Position numbers and translations under genes: made by a program. Of a stretch of DNA of 18,404 nucleotides, positions 1 through 8,356 are shown piece after piece. The stretch comes from Eimeria necatrix (Eukaryota > Apicomplexa > Conoidasida > Eucoccidiorida > Eimeriidae). The number at the start of each line of letters is the position of its first letter. The first letter of the stretch is position 1. The stretch lies in NCBI RefSeq assembly GCF_000499385.1, contig NW_013654613.1, positions 1 through 18,404 of the forward strand, given 5' to 3'. Below the pieces are notes generated by a model, which was not told the DNA's origin, ran no database searches, and saw only the letters and a program-made list of their open reading frames with translations.

Positions 1-228
1 ACAGTAAGTTTGCCTTCTTGGCTCGTATAGTCTGTAACCAAGTGCCAAAACAAACATCAAAGCACGAAGTGATAAGGCGTTGCATTGCGCGACAAAACCT
101 ACATCACAATGCATGTAAACATGATGAACGAACGGCGCTTGACTCGTTACAGCGCAGCAATTAATGCATTAACAACAATGCGACAATGGTTAGATATTGC
201 ACAAGAAAAGTTTACTCCCTTTGCGTAA
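1..228. other. No gene seen; strong splice-donor-like site at the left edge
   Basis: The window opens with ACA followed by GTAAGTTT at position 4, a good match to a eukaryotic 5' splice site, so an exon may end just outside the left edge. The rest has no convincing frame. It ends in a diverged motif A (ACTCCCTT, 214-221), 25 bases before the first exact copy. Confidence 0.3.
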
Positions 229-246
229 GCCATTGCCTACTCCCTG
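211..246 (+). repeat. Paired motif A, copies 25 bases apart
   Basis: Two A copies lie at 214-221 and 239-246. A diverged version of the same pair with the same 25-base offset lies at 2323-2355, where the first member is GCACCCTT and both share TTTGC followed by GCC between the copies. A tighter pair, 23 bases apart, lies at 8701-8731. The shared offset indicates that the repeated block extends at least 35 bases beyond the octamer. Confidence 0.55.
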
Positions 247-381
247 CAATACCAGGCCCATTTTCGTCAGCGATTCCGTTCTGCATACGCAGCAGAACCA
301 CGTCACACTTATACCAAGAGTGCAGATAGAAGTCCAATGCCGCGAGACACGGCAGCGCTCTATTCCTTACAGGAAGATTAG
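229..381 (+). CDS. Exon-like open frame around the first motif A
   Basis: This frame opens after a TAA at 226-228 and runs about 50 codons to TAG at 379. It begins AIAYSLQYQAHF and ends with PMPRDTAALYSLQED. The A motif gives Tyr-Ser-Leu-Gln. The start resembles the frame at 3424, which reads TYSLQCQACF. The tail (Pro-Met-Pro, then Leu-Tyr) resembles the Pro-Met-Met-Pro ... Leu-Leu-Tyr block at 14893-15114. There is no in-frame start codon before the motif, so if real it would be an internal or terminal exon entered through an AG such as that at 227-229. Family unknown. It could be a remnant or a chance frame. Confidence 0.2.
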   Translation, partial: AIAYSLQYQAHFRQRFRSAYAAEPRHTYTKSADRSPMPRDTAALYSLQED

Positions 382-426
382 AAATACCGTCCCAAAATAT
401 TGTTCCATGCGCTTTTAAGCTCATAA

Positions 427-477
427 TTGTTGTTGTGTTTCGTACTGGCTGCAATGCATGCAGTGCTCGAAAAGTAA
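427..477 (+). CDS. Very short frame around the first motif B (unit 1)
   Basis: Sixteen codons run from TAA at 424 to TAA at 475 and read LLLCFVLAAMHAVLEK. On its own this would mean nothing. It aligns residue for residue with the B frames of the next two units: LYFLLAAFRTVLKE at 1408 and MLYFVPAVFKVLTAE near 2574. The early stop suggests a broken copy, or that the stop lies beyond an unrecognised donor site. Confidence 0.15.
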   Translation: MLLCFVLAAMHAVLEK

Positions 478-1121
478 ACGAACAGTCCGACAGGAACGCC
501 GTGCACCTCGCATCCACCAATATTATCTAAAACACACTATGATCCAAACTGCGAATAAATGAGTGTGTTCAACATGTCACTACAATAGCTGTGATGCAAA
601 CAGACCTCCTTCATGAATGTGCACAATACATTGAATGCGTGAAAGGAGACGGGGCCGGTAAACTGCGGAAGGCAACACTGGAAAATGCATATTTGTGGAG
701 GCCTTGGGTCATGCTGTGCTGCGTAAGGAAGGCCTTCCTGCTTTGGACACTCACCGGCTTAAGGCCGACAATCCAGATTGTACCACGCTTTCGCATTTTT
801 GCCTGGTTTTCGTTTCAGTTTGCCTAGACTACTTTTAAAAGAGTAATGCTAAGGTGTTGCGTTGGACGAACAGGACCCATGAACAAAGACTGCGGAGTTT
901 TTTTTTGTTGACGCGGAAGACAACAGAGCTGTGACGCAAAGTTCTTTTGCTCATGTTTTGGCAATAATAATTTGTCGTTAGAATCAGTGAAGTGCTAACA
1001 GCAGAAAGCAGGGTAGCAACATCTTTGCTTGAATAAAGCATCCAGAAAATGTACGAGTTCCTGCCGGATATCAAGCCCGCGGGAAACTTATATTCAAGCG
1101 AAGTGTAGACTGCCAATGACT

Positions 1122-1156
1122 GGCGTTTGCAAACGTGAAAAACGTTTGCAAACGCC
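1122..1156. repeat. Perfect 15-bp inverted repeat with 5-base loop
   Basis: The left arm at 1122-1136, GGCGTTTGCAAACGT, is the exact reverse complement of the right arm at 1142-1156, separated by GAAAA. Each arm also contains the 10-bp palindrome GTTTGCAAAC, so the pair reads almost the same as a direct repeat. It ends 16 bases before the motif A at 1173. It could form a stable RNA or cruciform hairpin. No T-run follows, so it does not resemble a bacterial terminator. A perfect arm of this length with so small a loop is unlikely by chance in 18 kb. Confidence 0.9.
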
Positions 1157-1273
1157 TCAGAGAACGTTGCCTACTCCCTGCAGAATTTACTTGAAGTCAG
1201 CCTCTGGGTCCTGCATAGGAGACAGGACCATGCCACAGTTATAGCATCACGCTCCACGAAAATGCGCAAATAG
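1139..1273 (+). CDS. Exon-like open frame around the second motif A
   Basis: Open from after TGA at 1136 to TAG at 1271, 44 codons, starting inside the hairpin at 1122-1156. It reads FANASENVAYSLQNLLEV, then a basic tail. Tyr-Ser-Leu-Gln matches the frames at 238, 2347 and 3424. There is no methionine before the motif. No family is recognised. It may be a fragment of the repeated unit rather than an expressed exon. Confidence 0.2.
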   Translation, partial: KTFANASENVAYSLQNLLEVSLWVLHRRQDHATVIASRSTKMRK

Positions 1274-1392
1274 TGTAACCTATGATATGCTGTTCCTTGT
1301 AGGCCGACTACTGAGTGGTTTCATGCACATCAAAGCAGATATTACATCACAGAGGGAAGCTGTAAGCGCCAAGCGAATACATAACTCCATGA

Positions 1393-1611
1393 ACATGGAC
1401 ATTAACGTTGTATTTCTTACTGGCTGCGTTTAGAACGGTACTAAAGGAACTCAACAAAATACCTAGCAAACGCACACTGCACATGAGGCGAATGCCTTTT
1501 AATCCACCAACGTCATTCAAAACGCAAGCCCGTCCACGCTGCACAGCTAGGAGAGTTCTGGGCGCCTCACTACAAGAGCTACTAAGAATCAAAGCAGCAG
1601 CAGCTCTTTAA
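1393..1611 (+). CDS. Exon-like open frame around motif B of unit 2
   Basis: About 72 codons are open between TGA at 1390 and TAA at 1609. The frame opens with LYFLLAAFRTVLKELNK, a hydrophobic then charged, helix-like stretch, followed by a basic middle part and an alanine-rich end built from a CAG run at 1593-1602. The first part aligns with the corresponding frames at 427-477 and 2574-2620 without gaps. There is no start methionine before the conserved part, so an internal exon or a remnant is more likely than a complete gene. Function unknown. Confidence 0.25.
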   Translation, partial: TWTLTLYFLLAAFRTVLKELNKIPSKRTLHMRRMPFNPPTSFKTQARPRCTARRVLGASLQELLRIKAAAAL

Positions 1612-2340
1612 AAAGGTGGCAATCGTGCCGAATGAGCCCCAGGAGACTGACCTAGTGCAATTCGAACAACCATATCCAATAACTACGCTACACAGTTGCT
1701 GACGAGCCACGGAGTGGTTGATGGTTGATAACATCCCCCCAATCCTGTCGTTTCGATTTGGCACGAATTACTGGGGATCGTTAGCTGGAGCATGTCGATG
1801 TGAATGCAGTCGTTTGCACCTGCTCTATTTTGTAGGCAGAAGTCACGCGCTTCCACCCAACATACAGGCTGCACCGCAACAACGCACAATTTCCCATTGC
1901 CTTATGTTCTACATTCCTGGCTTCTGAAGCTTGCATAGAAATAATGTAACATACATTTGAGTTCTGTGTTCTTCGGCAGTCCACCGCAAAAACCACACGC
2001 AAAGCAAAGAACTCCATGTGCGTTAACATGGCGAACAAAAACTACTCAACTGGCTTTACTCTGACTCTAATAAGGCGAGCCAAAGGGCTGCAACGCTCAG
2101 ATGCATGTAAAGTAGCAGGCTTTGCTTCTTCAACAGCTGTTGAAGCTTACTAGGAAACAAAGGAGAGGTAATCTTGTGATCCAGGCATAAATACAATGCG
2201 CAAAATCTACTTTGAGCGATAAACCAAAAAGGAAGTTACCATCGTGACTGCTCACGCCATCCTACGCCCGGAAAGTGTTACTCGATAGAAGTTAGTTGCT
2301 AGATACTAAATGAGCGGCAGTTGCACCCTTTGCATACGCC
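1612..2340. other. No gene seen; one palindrome and one diverged motif B
   Basis: No frame here shows the family motif. A near copy of B (ACTGGCTT) lies at 2049-2056. An 18-bp perfect palindrome lies at 2128-2145. A donor-like GAGAG-GTAATC occurs near 2167. The rest looks like intron or intergenic sequence. Confidence 0.3.
2128..2145. repeat. 18-bp perfect palindrome
   Basis: CTTCAACAGCTGTTGAAG is its own reverse complement. The core ACAGCTGT recurs at about 2745, and again inside a 14-bp palindrome at 17785-17798 (TCCACAGCTGTGGA). A related ATAGCTGT at about 587 sits in a block that aligns with the one at 2745, at a similar distance after motif B. This may be a protein-binding palindrome carried by the repeat unit, or chance; roughly 0.07 perfect 18-bp palindromes are expected in this length. 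Confidence 0.7.
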
Positions 2341-2480
2341 GCTGCTTACTCCCTGCAAAAGAAGTTTCTTTTCAGCCGATGTTCACATTTTGTATGGGTA
2401 ACAGAAGCATTTTTAACATGAGCCTTTACACAAAGGCGAATTCAGTAATACACTGTAATCGACAATGTGCGTGCAGGTAA

Positions 2481-2729
2481 TTGCGGGCACCTAAACAACG
2501 CTGTGAATACGTTGTTTGGGTGTCCACACGGGACTCACAGTACTACTTTGTTCATTGGGAAGATCAAACCAAAATGTTGTATTTCGTACCCGCTGTATTC
2601 AAGGTTTTGACCGCAGAAAATCACCAAAATGTTTCAAAAAACGCACTCTGCGCCTCTACAAAGTGTTTTCGCGTCCAGAAACATTGCTCTGAGCGATATT
2701 CGCTGCAAATAGCTAATCAACGAGAATGA
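2481..2729 (+). CDS. Exon-like open frame around motif B of unit 3
   Basis: An 82-codon frame without a clear ATG context. The middle reads MLYFVPAVFKVLTAENH, aligned to LYFLLAAFRTVLKELN at 1408 and to the short copy at 427. Downstream it has three cysteines and ends Ala-Asn-Gln-Arg-Glu. Here the B octamer is changed to ACCCGCTG (2588), so Leu-Ala becomes Pro-Ala while the flanking hydrophobic residues are kept. A donor-like GCAG-GTAATT lies at about 2476, just before the frame. No known domain is seen. It is likely a diverged copy of the same exon as 1393-1611. Confidence 0.25.
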   Translation: MRAPKQRCEYVVWVSTRDSQYYFVHWEDQTKMLYFVPAVFKVLTAENHQNVSKNALCASTKCFRVQKHCSERYSLQIANQRE

Positions 2730-3312
2730 ACGGCTTATCACTACAACAGCTGTAGCAGATAAGCAAAACAGAGGCACCTCCAAAAGGCAAAAAATCATTC
2801 ACGTCAAAGAAGCCGGAAAGAACATCGCTAGCGAACTCCGTAGGGCACTATACCCCGGCACTATCCTGATTCACTGAATCATCAACAATATGCATGCCAG
2901 CCTTTAGTTCCACCTTCACAACTGTCGTGGAACATACGCTGGCCTGAAATGCATCGTTCCTTATGCGCTTGCGTGGTTCTGGTTTACTTCTAAAGCAACA
3001 CGATAGCGTTTCCTGTGCACTCACTGGCTGCATCGCGAGGGTGAACCATGACTTATTTGCGTGTTTTCTACCATCTTGTCACTTGCACTCTGTGCGGAGT
3101 TGAGACGACTGGCCTTAAAGCCTGAAATGCTGTGACGTTGCCTTGTCGGGATTAGGGTCACGGTGAACCAACGAGCACCAACCATGTGTGACTACAGTGT
3201 TTTTGCCGTCCTGAGTGTTTAATTTAGCAGAAAGTAGTGGAGATGCCCTTGCTTTCAATCGCAGCACTTATACAAGACGTGAACCTCTCTAGCGCATCAC
3301 ATTGCAAAGCAA
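2730..3312. other. No convincing gene; two motif B copies
   Basis: An exact B at 3023 (CACTCACTGGCTGC) reads His-Ser-Leu-Ala-Ala-Ser-Arg-Gly before a stop. A diverged B lies at 3108 (ACTGGCCTTAAAGCC), resembling ACCGGCTTAAGGCC near 754. Nothing else could be supported. Confidence 0.3.
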
Positions 3313-3780
3313 GTGGCTTCTATGATAGGTGATGATATTGTGTGCCCAAGCAAAAGTAGTTTAGAGATATCTGCGGTACGCATATGGGAAGATATTACGC
3401 GAAAGCCTGCATTGCTCGGCACCTACTCCCTGCAGTGTCAAGCTTGTTTCTTATCATCATCGCACGTACTTTTGCATGAGTGGCAGAACAGCCTTAAAAT
3501 TTACATCAACTGGCGGATTCTAGGGAAAATACGATGTGTTCAGCAAGGTGCCAGAAACGCATTCGCCTTGCTTCCACTGCTGGCAAGAAAACAACAAAGT
3601 GTATCATGCACAAAAGAATGCCTTTTAGAAGCGCGCTCGAAGTATTTCAGAAGTAACTTGAGTGAGAAATGCGTAGAGAGAAGACAGAATCCCACTGAAA
3701 CGCAGAAGCTGGCGAGTCGGCGAAGCCGACGTAGCCGCGTGAAAGACTCCGTTTCCCTCCGAGGAGGCGCCGCGATTTAG
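3313..3780 (+). CDS. Unrecognised 155-codon frame containing motif A
   Basis: The frame contains GTYSLQCQACF around residues 36-46, where motif A (3425) reads Tyr-Ser-Leu-Gln as in the frames at 238, 1172 and 2347. A helix-like middle (about residues 49-100) is followed by a strongly basic, arginine- and serine-rich tail. No signal peptide, transmembrane helix or known domain is evident, and I see no reason to prefer the first codon as a true start. A frame this long is near what chance could give once in the window, but presence of the motif in the expected frame raises the odds slightly. Family unknown. Confidence 0.25.
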   Translation: MASMIGDDIVCPSKSSLEISAVRIWEDITRKPALLGTYSLQCQACFLSSSHVLLHEWQNSLKIYINWRILGKIRCVQQGARNAFALLPLLARKQQSVSCTKECLLEARSKYFRSNLSEKCVERRQNPTETQKLASRRSRRSRVKDSVSLRGGAAI

Positions 3781-4784
3781 ACCTCATGAATATGGGTTTG
3801 GCATGCGGATGGTACATGAGGTAAGCTACAAATCAGAGTAGGAAATATGTAGATGCATCCGGAGTTTAGGTGCTGAACTTCTGCTGTACGAATGTGCCAG
3901 TCCTGCAATTTGCGCACGATCTGAACCAAAACGATGCAGGGTAGTCGTGAAGCACGACGCAGGCGTGTTGTTCTGGCAGCAAATCACATGCTAAGTGTAA
4001 AGCCAACACGCAACCACATACCGCGTCGCCAACTAAGAATGCAGCAATAGGCTCCAAGTACATTAAAAAGTGGGTCCAAAGCCACTATTTGAGGTCATAG
4101 CACACTGTAAACTTGTTAGTTGCAGCAATAGGACTAGACCATCTAATAAAACGCGTACGCAGTTCGCTTTTCTTTCAGGTGTTGCGCACGCTACCAAAAT
4201 GGCTTAACAATCAACACTGCTTGATTTGGGGGCCTCACAAGCATAAGTCATTACAAAGTAGTGCTTATGTAGAATGCCTGCAAAATGCTGATGCCTTGCC
4301 ACGACGTCAAAAGCCTTCTTGAAACTAGAATTGGCCCCTGAAATCTTCCTGGAGAAGCACTACTCGTGGACCAGACCAACAAAATGCTGCACACCATCCC
4401 CGGGAGAGGACAAGGAGACGTGATTATGAAGAAAAGTAAACCATATAAAGCATTGCTAACATAAAAAGCAAAATGCTATGAGAGTCTCGTGGCAGCTCGA
4501 TACTACATGAACGGGAGGCGCAGCACCGTTTGAGGTGCGGCATGTGCGTTTTATACAATAGAAGGCAGGATTGTTCTTGATTTGCAAATATGTGTTCTTA
4601 ATCCAAAATTGCTGACCCAAACAACCATGGACACAGCGCGTGCTCGAAAACGTAATAGCATACAATGGTGCATTCGCATGTTCACTCACCAGGCGCATTT
4701 GAGCAAACTACCTCTAGCGTATTGTCAACTGCATTTCTGCAGCAGACACAGCGTGGTTGTCCTTCCGCAATGCATTAAACAGCC
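3781..4784. other. No gene supported
   Basis: Only short frames without the family motif occur. A donor-like ATGAG-GTAAGC lies at about 3820. One motif A/B pair expected from the spacing elsewhere is missing here, so a unit may have decayed beyond recognition or been lost. Confidence 0.3.
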
Positions 4785-4991
4785 TTGCTGCCTAGTTATC
4801 ATGCAAGTGACCTGCAAAGCTACGGCAGTCATGCTGCCGAATTATATGTTCTGAGGCGTTCCAAACAAGCACGCAGTGACACACTGGCTGCATGCCACAA
4901 CGAGCTCTCGCAGCGCTCCAAGTATATGTGCTATGCTGACAGCAAACGTGCACTTGCCGCGCGAAAAGAAGTTCTATGGAATCGAAGTTAA
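4785..4991 (+). CDS. Exon-like open frame around motif B at 4883
   Basis: A 68-codon frame rich in charged, helix-favouring residues. It holds SDTLAACHNELSQRSKY, with B (4883) reading Thr-Leu-Ala-Ala. The Leu-Ala-...-Lys-Tyr pattern recurs in the frames at 10696, 11578, 15570 and 16807. The closest match at DNA level is 16983, where CACACTGGCTG is followed in both by GCCACAAC. A second frame (Thr-His-Trp-Leu) is also open across both sites, so the frame choice is not certain. There is no recognised domain. It could be an internal exon or a complete small protein. Confidence 0.25.
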   Translation: MLPSYHASDLQSYGSHAAELYVLRRSKQARSDTLAACHNELSQRSKYMCYADSKRALAARKEVLWNRS

Positions 4992-5868
4992 GTGAAATCA
5001 TATACTCTGAGCTCGTAGATAAAAAGAATGAACATATAGTCGCTCCTAAACGACTTTTCTAGCATTCAGTTTGGCTTTTTTTGGATGATGTGCTTTTACT
5101 TGGTTCCATATATAGTTGTTTTTCTACGAAAATGCTTGTGGCCCCTTAATCCGAGAAGCAAAAATGGCCAGTGAAGCAAAACGAAAGGCCCAGGCAACCC
5201 AGAATGCTGTTACATCGAAACGCACTTTGGCTTCAAGGCAACTGTGCCGAAAGAATGCGTACATTTTGCAAAAATTGCCACTCGTGCTTGAAAAAACCAT
5301 AAGCCAATTGTAGAGTCCACTTCACTTTTCAGATATCAGTATAAATTCATGCCGAAACTGCAAGCTGAAAAGCAACAAACGCTTTAGGAACTTTCTGCCT
5401 CTGATAAACGTTGTGAAGTTTGGGTAAAAGCAAAGCCAAATGCGCCTACAAGCTGTTTAGGAAACATGTGAAGATCATCATGCACCTGCAATTTGGGAAT
5501 GTAGGCAATTGCAAAAAGCTAACCCTTGAAATTCAAGAGTTTCCAGACAACCGTTGACCGGGACATCATTAGCCAGACTACTGCAAAACTCCGACATCTT
5601 CTTTTCCACGGCGAACGTACTTATTCAAGACCAAGTATACGAATGAGGTCTATGAGCAAGCCAAGCAATCATATTGGTAAAACTGCCAAACGTTTTCTGG
5701 ATGGCAAACCATCATCGACTGTCAACATGACATGACTAGAAAGGCCGTAAGAACGACGACAGACTCTCTGTGAATCACGCGCTCACCTCAACACCGCAAC
5801 TGTGGCTGACGTGAATGCTAGCCGCTGTCACAAATGCGCGACAAACATCAAGGCAATTCCCATACTGA
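4992..5868. other. No gene supported
   Basis: Short frames only, none with the family motif. An A-like ACTCTCTG at 5763 and a B-like ACTGTGGCTG near 5799 may be worn copies of the pair otherwise missing between 4883 and 7357. Confidence 0.3.
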
Positions 5869-6030
5869 ACCACCTCTTTTGGGAACTTTCTCCTCACCAA
5901 AACGTACTCGCTGGAAATCCAGTGCTCCGGGAATACATGTGTGGCAAACGCATATTTCTCGATTCCCGACCAGCTCTTGTACATCAATTGTGAAAACGAA
6001 GCGGATAAATGCATGAATCCTGCAGCCTAA
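5869..6030 (+). CDS. Cysteine-containing exon-like frame, paralogue of 14893-15114
   Basis: This 54-codon frame lies between TGA at 5866 and TAA at 6028. It contains GNFLLTKTYSLEIQCSGNTC, then a short segment with Gln-Leu-Leu-Tyr (about residues 34-37) and two further cysteines. The motif here is ACTCGCTG at 5906, one base from A. Compared with 14893-15114, the distance from the motif to Gln-Leu-Leu-Tyr is identical, and both share ACCAGCTCTTGTA (5969-5981 and 15017-15029), each starting 63 bases after the motif. Four cysteines in about 40 residues suggest a small disulphide-bonded extracellular fold, but this is inference. There is no start codon, so it is an exon or a remnant. Family unrecognised. 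Confidence 0.35.
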   Translation, partial: TTSFGNFLLTKTYSLEIQCSGNTCVANAYFSIPDQLLYINCENEADKCMNPAA

Positions 6031-6590
6031 GTCGCTGGATATGCTGTCGATCTCTGCTAAAGGACGACGGCCCGCAAAGACGGAAAGTTTGTATACATGC
6101 AAACATCAGAAACTAAGCACCCATCGTTTATACGACTACAACTGCATGGGTTCTGCAGTGTACAGAAGCATGGCTAACGTCGCCACAACAATCTTTCACC
6201 TCTAAGCAAAAGTCGATCATCTCCTTGTAGCTAGACTGAGAACCACTTCATCGCGCACCCAATATGTTTGCGAAGATAACAAGGAAATTTTGACCGTGCA
6301 CAAAACCATGCACCTGTGGAAAGCCCGAATAAAACGCACCGCTTCGCGAGGATTTCAGCGTTGCACAACACAGTAGAGACAATAGCGACACAGTGACCGC
6401 TTCAGTTTGCCTCCAAAGCTCTTTACAGTCGCCATGACGCTTGGAAATTTCACTTGCCAGTTCGTGGCAAAAGCTCAAAAAACAAAGCTTCTTTTTATCA
6501 CAAACACAACAAACTGGAGCACCAAGTTTCAGCAGAATGCGCTTCAACAAAGTTGCTGCAAGGTGAGCAAAAACTTTTCCGAACACTAGC
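6031..6590. other. Unassigned; possible exon end at 6562
   Basis: A 61-codon + strand frame at 6407-6589 reads through TLGNFTCQFVAKAQKTK. A good donor-like site, CTGCAAG-GTGAGC, lies at 6563, and an acceptor-like CACTAG ends at 6590. That would make an intron of only 28 bases, too short for most eukaryotes, so the two sites may not be partners. Nothing else is supported. Confidence 0.2.
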
Positions 6591-6678
6591 GCACTTCCTT
6601 CCAAACAGACCAGACAAAAGAATTAGGACCAGTGGAACATGGAATCTCCATCAAGACAAGTGAACGACGTCACATCAG
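6591..6678 (+). CDS. Possible small internal exon with strong donor
   Basis: The segment is open in one frame from after TAG (6588-6590) to CATCAG-GTAAGTAG, the best-looking 5' splice site in the window (GT at 6679). It would encode about 29 residues, including ELGPVEHGISIKTSERRH. It carries no family motif and I recognise no domain. The case rests on the donor consensus plus an AG at its left edge. Confidence 0.2.
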
Positions 6679-7325
6679 GTAAGTAGTCAAACGTGAGGTT
6701 TTACACCCAATTAGGGCTATATGGCGCGAAAACACCGTCATGCGTCTTTTCTCAATAAGTAGCGCTTCCTATAATATGTAAATCACCGTTGATGGAATCA
6801 ATTTTCCAATAGTTTGGAAAACACGATGCGAACTTGTCAAAATTCAAATGCACAATCAGTACCAATCAAGCACCTTTTGCGTCTCTCTTGTAGTGCGTTG
6901 ACCAAACTGGAATGCCGCATTCGATGTACTCACAGACTTCCCCGAAGCATCGAAGCGTCCATCAAGCAAGCAACGTGTCACATACACTGACGTCTATACA
7001 CGACGCGGTGCGGTTGACCAACCAAGTGTTTAATCCTTCGGTATTCAGTGCTGTTTCGTGCTTCATTCAAGCTCAAAGTCCTCCACATATGTGCGCGAAA
7101 ATGTGGTGAATAGCAGGCTGCTTGCTTATTTCAATAGCTATTGGGCTTGGAAAGCAACACAACGAGAAGACTGAATGCCTCTGCTTCACTTTTATACCGT
7201 AGCCCCGTAACTGCCCAAACAACGTCACGCGAAAGGCACAGGTGGTCACGGCTGCAACAGAAGTCACAAGATTGATTCATGTACCTTGTAATATCAAATA
7301 TCAGTGCATCGCGGGGGCTTTGACA
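6679..7325. other. No gene seen; possible intron
   Basis: Starts with the strong donor GTAAGTAG at 6679. No family motif and no convincing frame until the paired site at 7326. It could be an intron or spacer. Confidence 0.25.
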
Positions 7326-7364
7326 ACTTCCTGGTACTTGAGCTTCACGCCAACTTACTCCCTC
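7324..7364 (+). repeat. Paired block shared with 13429-13469
   Basis: ACAACTTCCTGG (7324-7335) and CAACTTACTCCCT (7351-7363) match ACAACTTCCTGG (13429-13440) and CAACTTACACCCT (13456-13468), with identical 31-base spacing between the ACTTCCTGG start and the motif A start. The linker is poorly conserved. About 30 of 42 bases match overall. In both copies the Tyr-Ser/Thr-Leu frame stops within about eight codons, so these two look like a subtype of the unit without an open exon. Confidence 0.6.
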
Positions 7365-7922
7365 AAGAAACGCATCCCGTAAATATCTAGATGGAAGAAT
7401 CATATTTTTAAGTGCAGACTAGCCTATTGTGTAGAAATTGCAAAGGGAGGCGACGTGACGACGCATGTAACAAATGACGACACATTTGTAGCATGCAGGG
7501 CGCTCAACTTGTATTTGATATGTTGTTTGGAACAACGAAATGCATGGATGTGAACACTTTTTACAAGTTAGAAACAAAACACAGTTATGTAGCAACCTTC
7601 CCTTGAGTCGAAATTGCAGTTTCCGGCTACTTCTTTTTGGTGTGAGGCTTCTACGAAACTATGAAGACTCTCTTATAGCTCAGCCAGAGTCTGCTTTATT
7701 GCAGCTTTAAATCAAACTTGCCGGCCACGGCAAAAAACCAAGTCGGCAGCAGCTAGGTCAGGTGGGCTGCATCTACTGACGTGCACAGCACACTGACAGG
7801 AGCACCGCAACAACAATCTCCCAAACTTGCTGGCAACAGCTGGCTCCGACTTGACAGAAATATGGACGTTCAGTTGCTCTTCCAATACAGCGGCTCATCG
7901 AACAAAGCCATAGAGCATTTAG
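7365..7922. other. No gene supported
   Basis: No frame with the family motif. The stretch ends in an acceptor-like GCATTTAG at 7922, the left edge of the exon-like frame that follows. Confidence 0.3.
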
Positions 7923-8084
7923 CCTCAACCTTTGATAGTCAGTGTCGTCGGTCTTCGCGCACTGGCTGCATTCCGCAAAAGCGCATTTCCGTTCAAAGGG
8001 GACATAGACGTTACATTACTGGAGTCAGACTTGGATCGACAAAAAGCTTCCATCGAGAAAGACTACCAACGCGAAGTTAGATGA
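7923..8084 (+). CDS. Exon-like frame with motif B and charged helix
   Basis: Open for 53 codons from an acceptor-like TTTAG (7918-7922) to TGA at 8082. It begins with a hydrophobic stretch reading VSVVGLRALAAFRKSAF, where B (7961) gives Leu-Ala-Ala-Phe-Arg as in the unit 2 frame at 1408. It continues into an acidic/basic segment (TLLESDLDRQKASIEKDY), which looks like a soluble helix or short coiled coil. The amino-acid make-up is protein-like and unlike the lysine/threonine-rich noise around it. An overlapping frame (7781-8080) is also open, but there the motif reads Thr-Gly-Cys and the composition is poorer. No family recognised. Confidence 0.35.
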   Translation, partial: PQPLIVSVVGLRALAAFRKSAFPFKGDIDVTLLESDLDRQKASIEKDYQREVR

Positions 8085-8356
8085 GTTATGACAGAGCGTC
8101 AAACACGCTGTTTCCTCACGTTACGGTTCCCCAATTGCCCACAGGTCTCGACTCAGTTCATGGCAGAGGTGTAGATTTCAGCCAGACATGCACGTCACTT
8201 CGACCACAGAGCCAGTATCTTTTGGACGGCACACCCTTTGCTGTTTTCCTGTACATGCCAAGAAAAAACCTTGTGCTGCGTGCACCCACGGGCTTTGGAG
8301 AAACAATACAAGGCCAACCAAACGCACAGTGTGCCACAGCCGCTGACATCCGCTGA
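8081..8356 (+). CDS. Unrecognised 91-codon frame following 7923-8084
   Basis: This frame overlaps the end of the previous one by a few bases and is in a different phase. It begins ATGAGTTATGAC and encodes a mixed polar/hydrophobic protein with PHVTVPQLPTGLDSVHGRG early and GTPFAVFLYMPRKNLVL in the middle. There is no family motif and no known domain. It might be the next exon of the same gene if a donor such as GAA-GTTAGA (8076) is used, but no matching acceptor is obvious. Chance is not excluded. Confidence 0.2.
   Translation: MSYDRASNTLFPHVTVPQLPTGLDSVHGRGVDFSQTCTSLRPQSQYLLDGTPFAVFLYMPRKNLVLRAPTGFGETIQGQPNAQCATAADIR

Noticed and set aside
197..418. A 73-codon + strand frame over the first A site, reading Pro-Thr-Pro-Cys
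   Set aside because: The same phase in other A copies reads Thr-Pro-Cys in a few but hits stops at 8724 and 10275. The Tyr-Ser-Leu phase gives better agreement between copies.
1593..1602. CAG run near 1593 and CAT/ATC run near 9147 as microsatellites
   Set aside because: Three or four units only; not notable in eukaryotic DNA.
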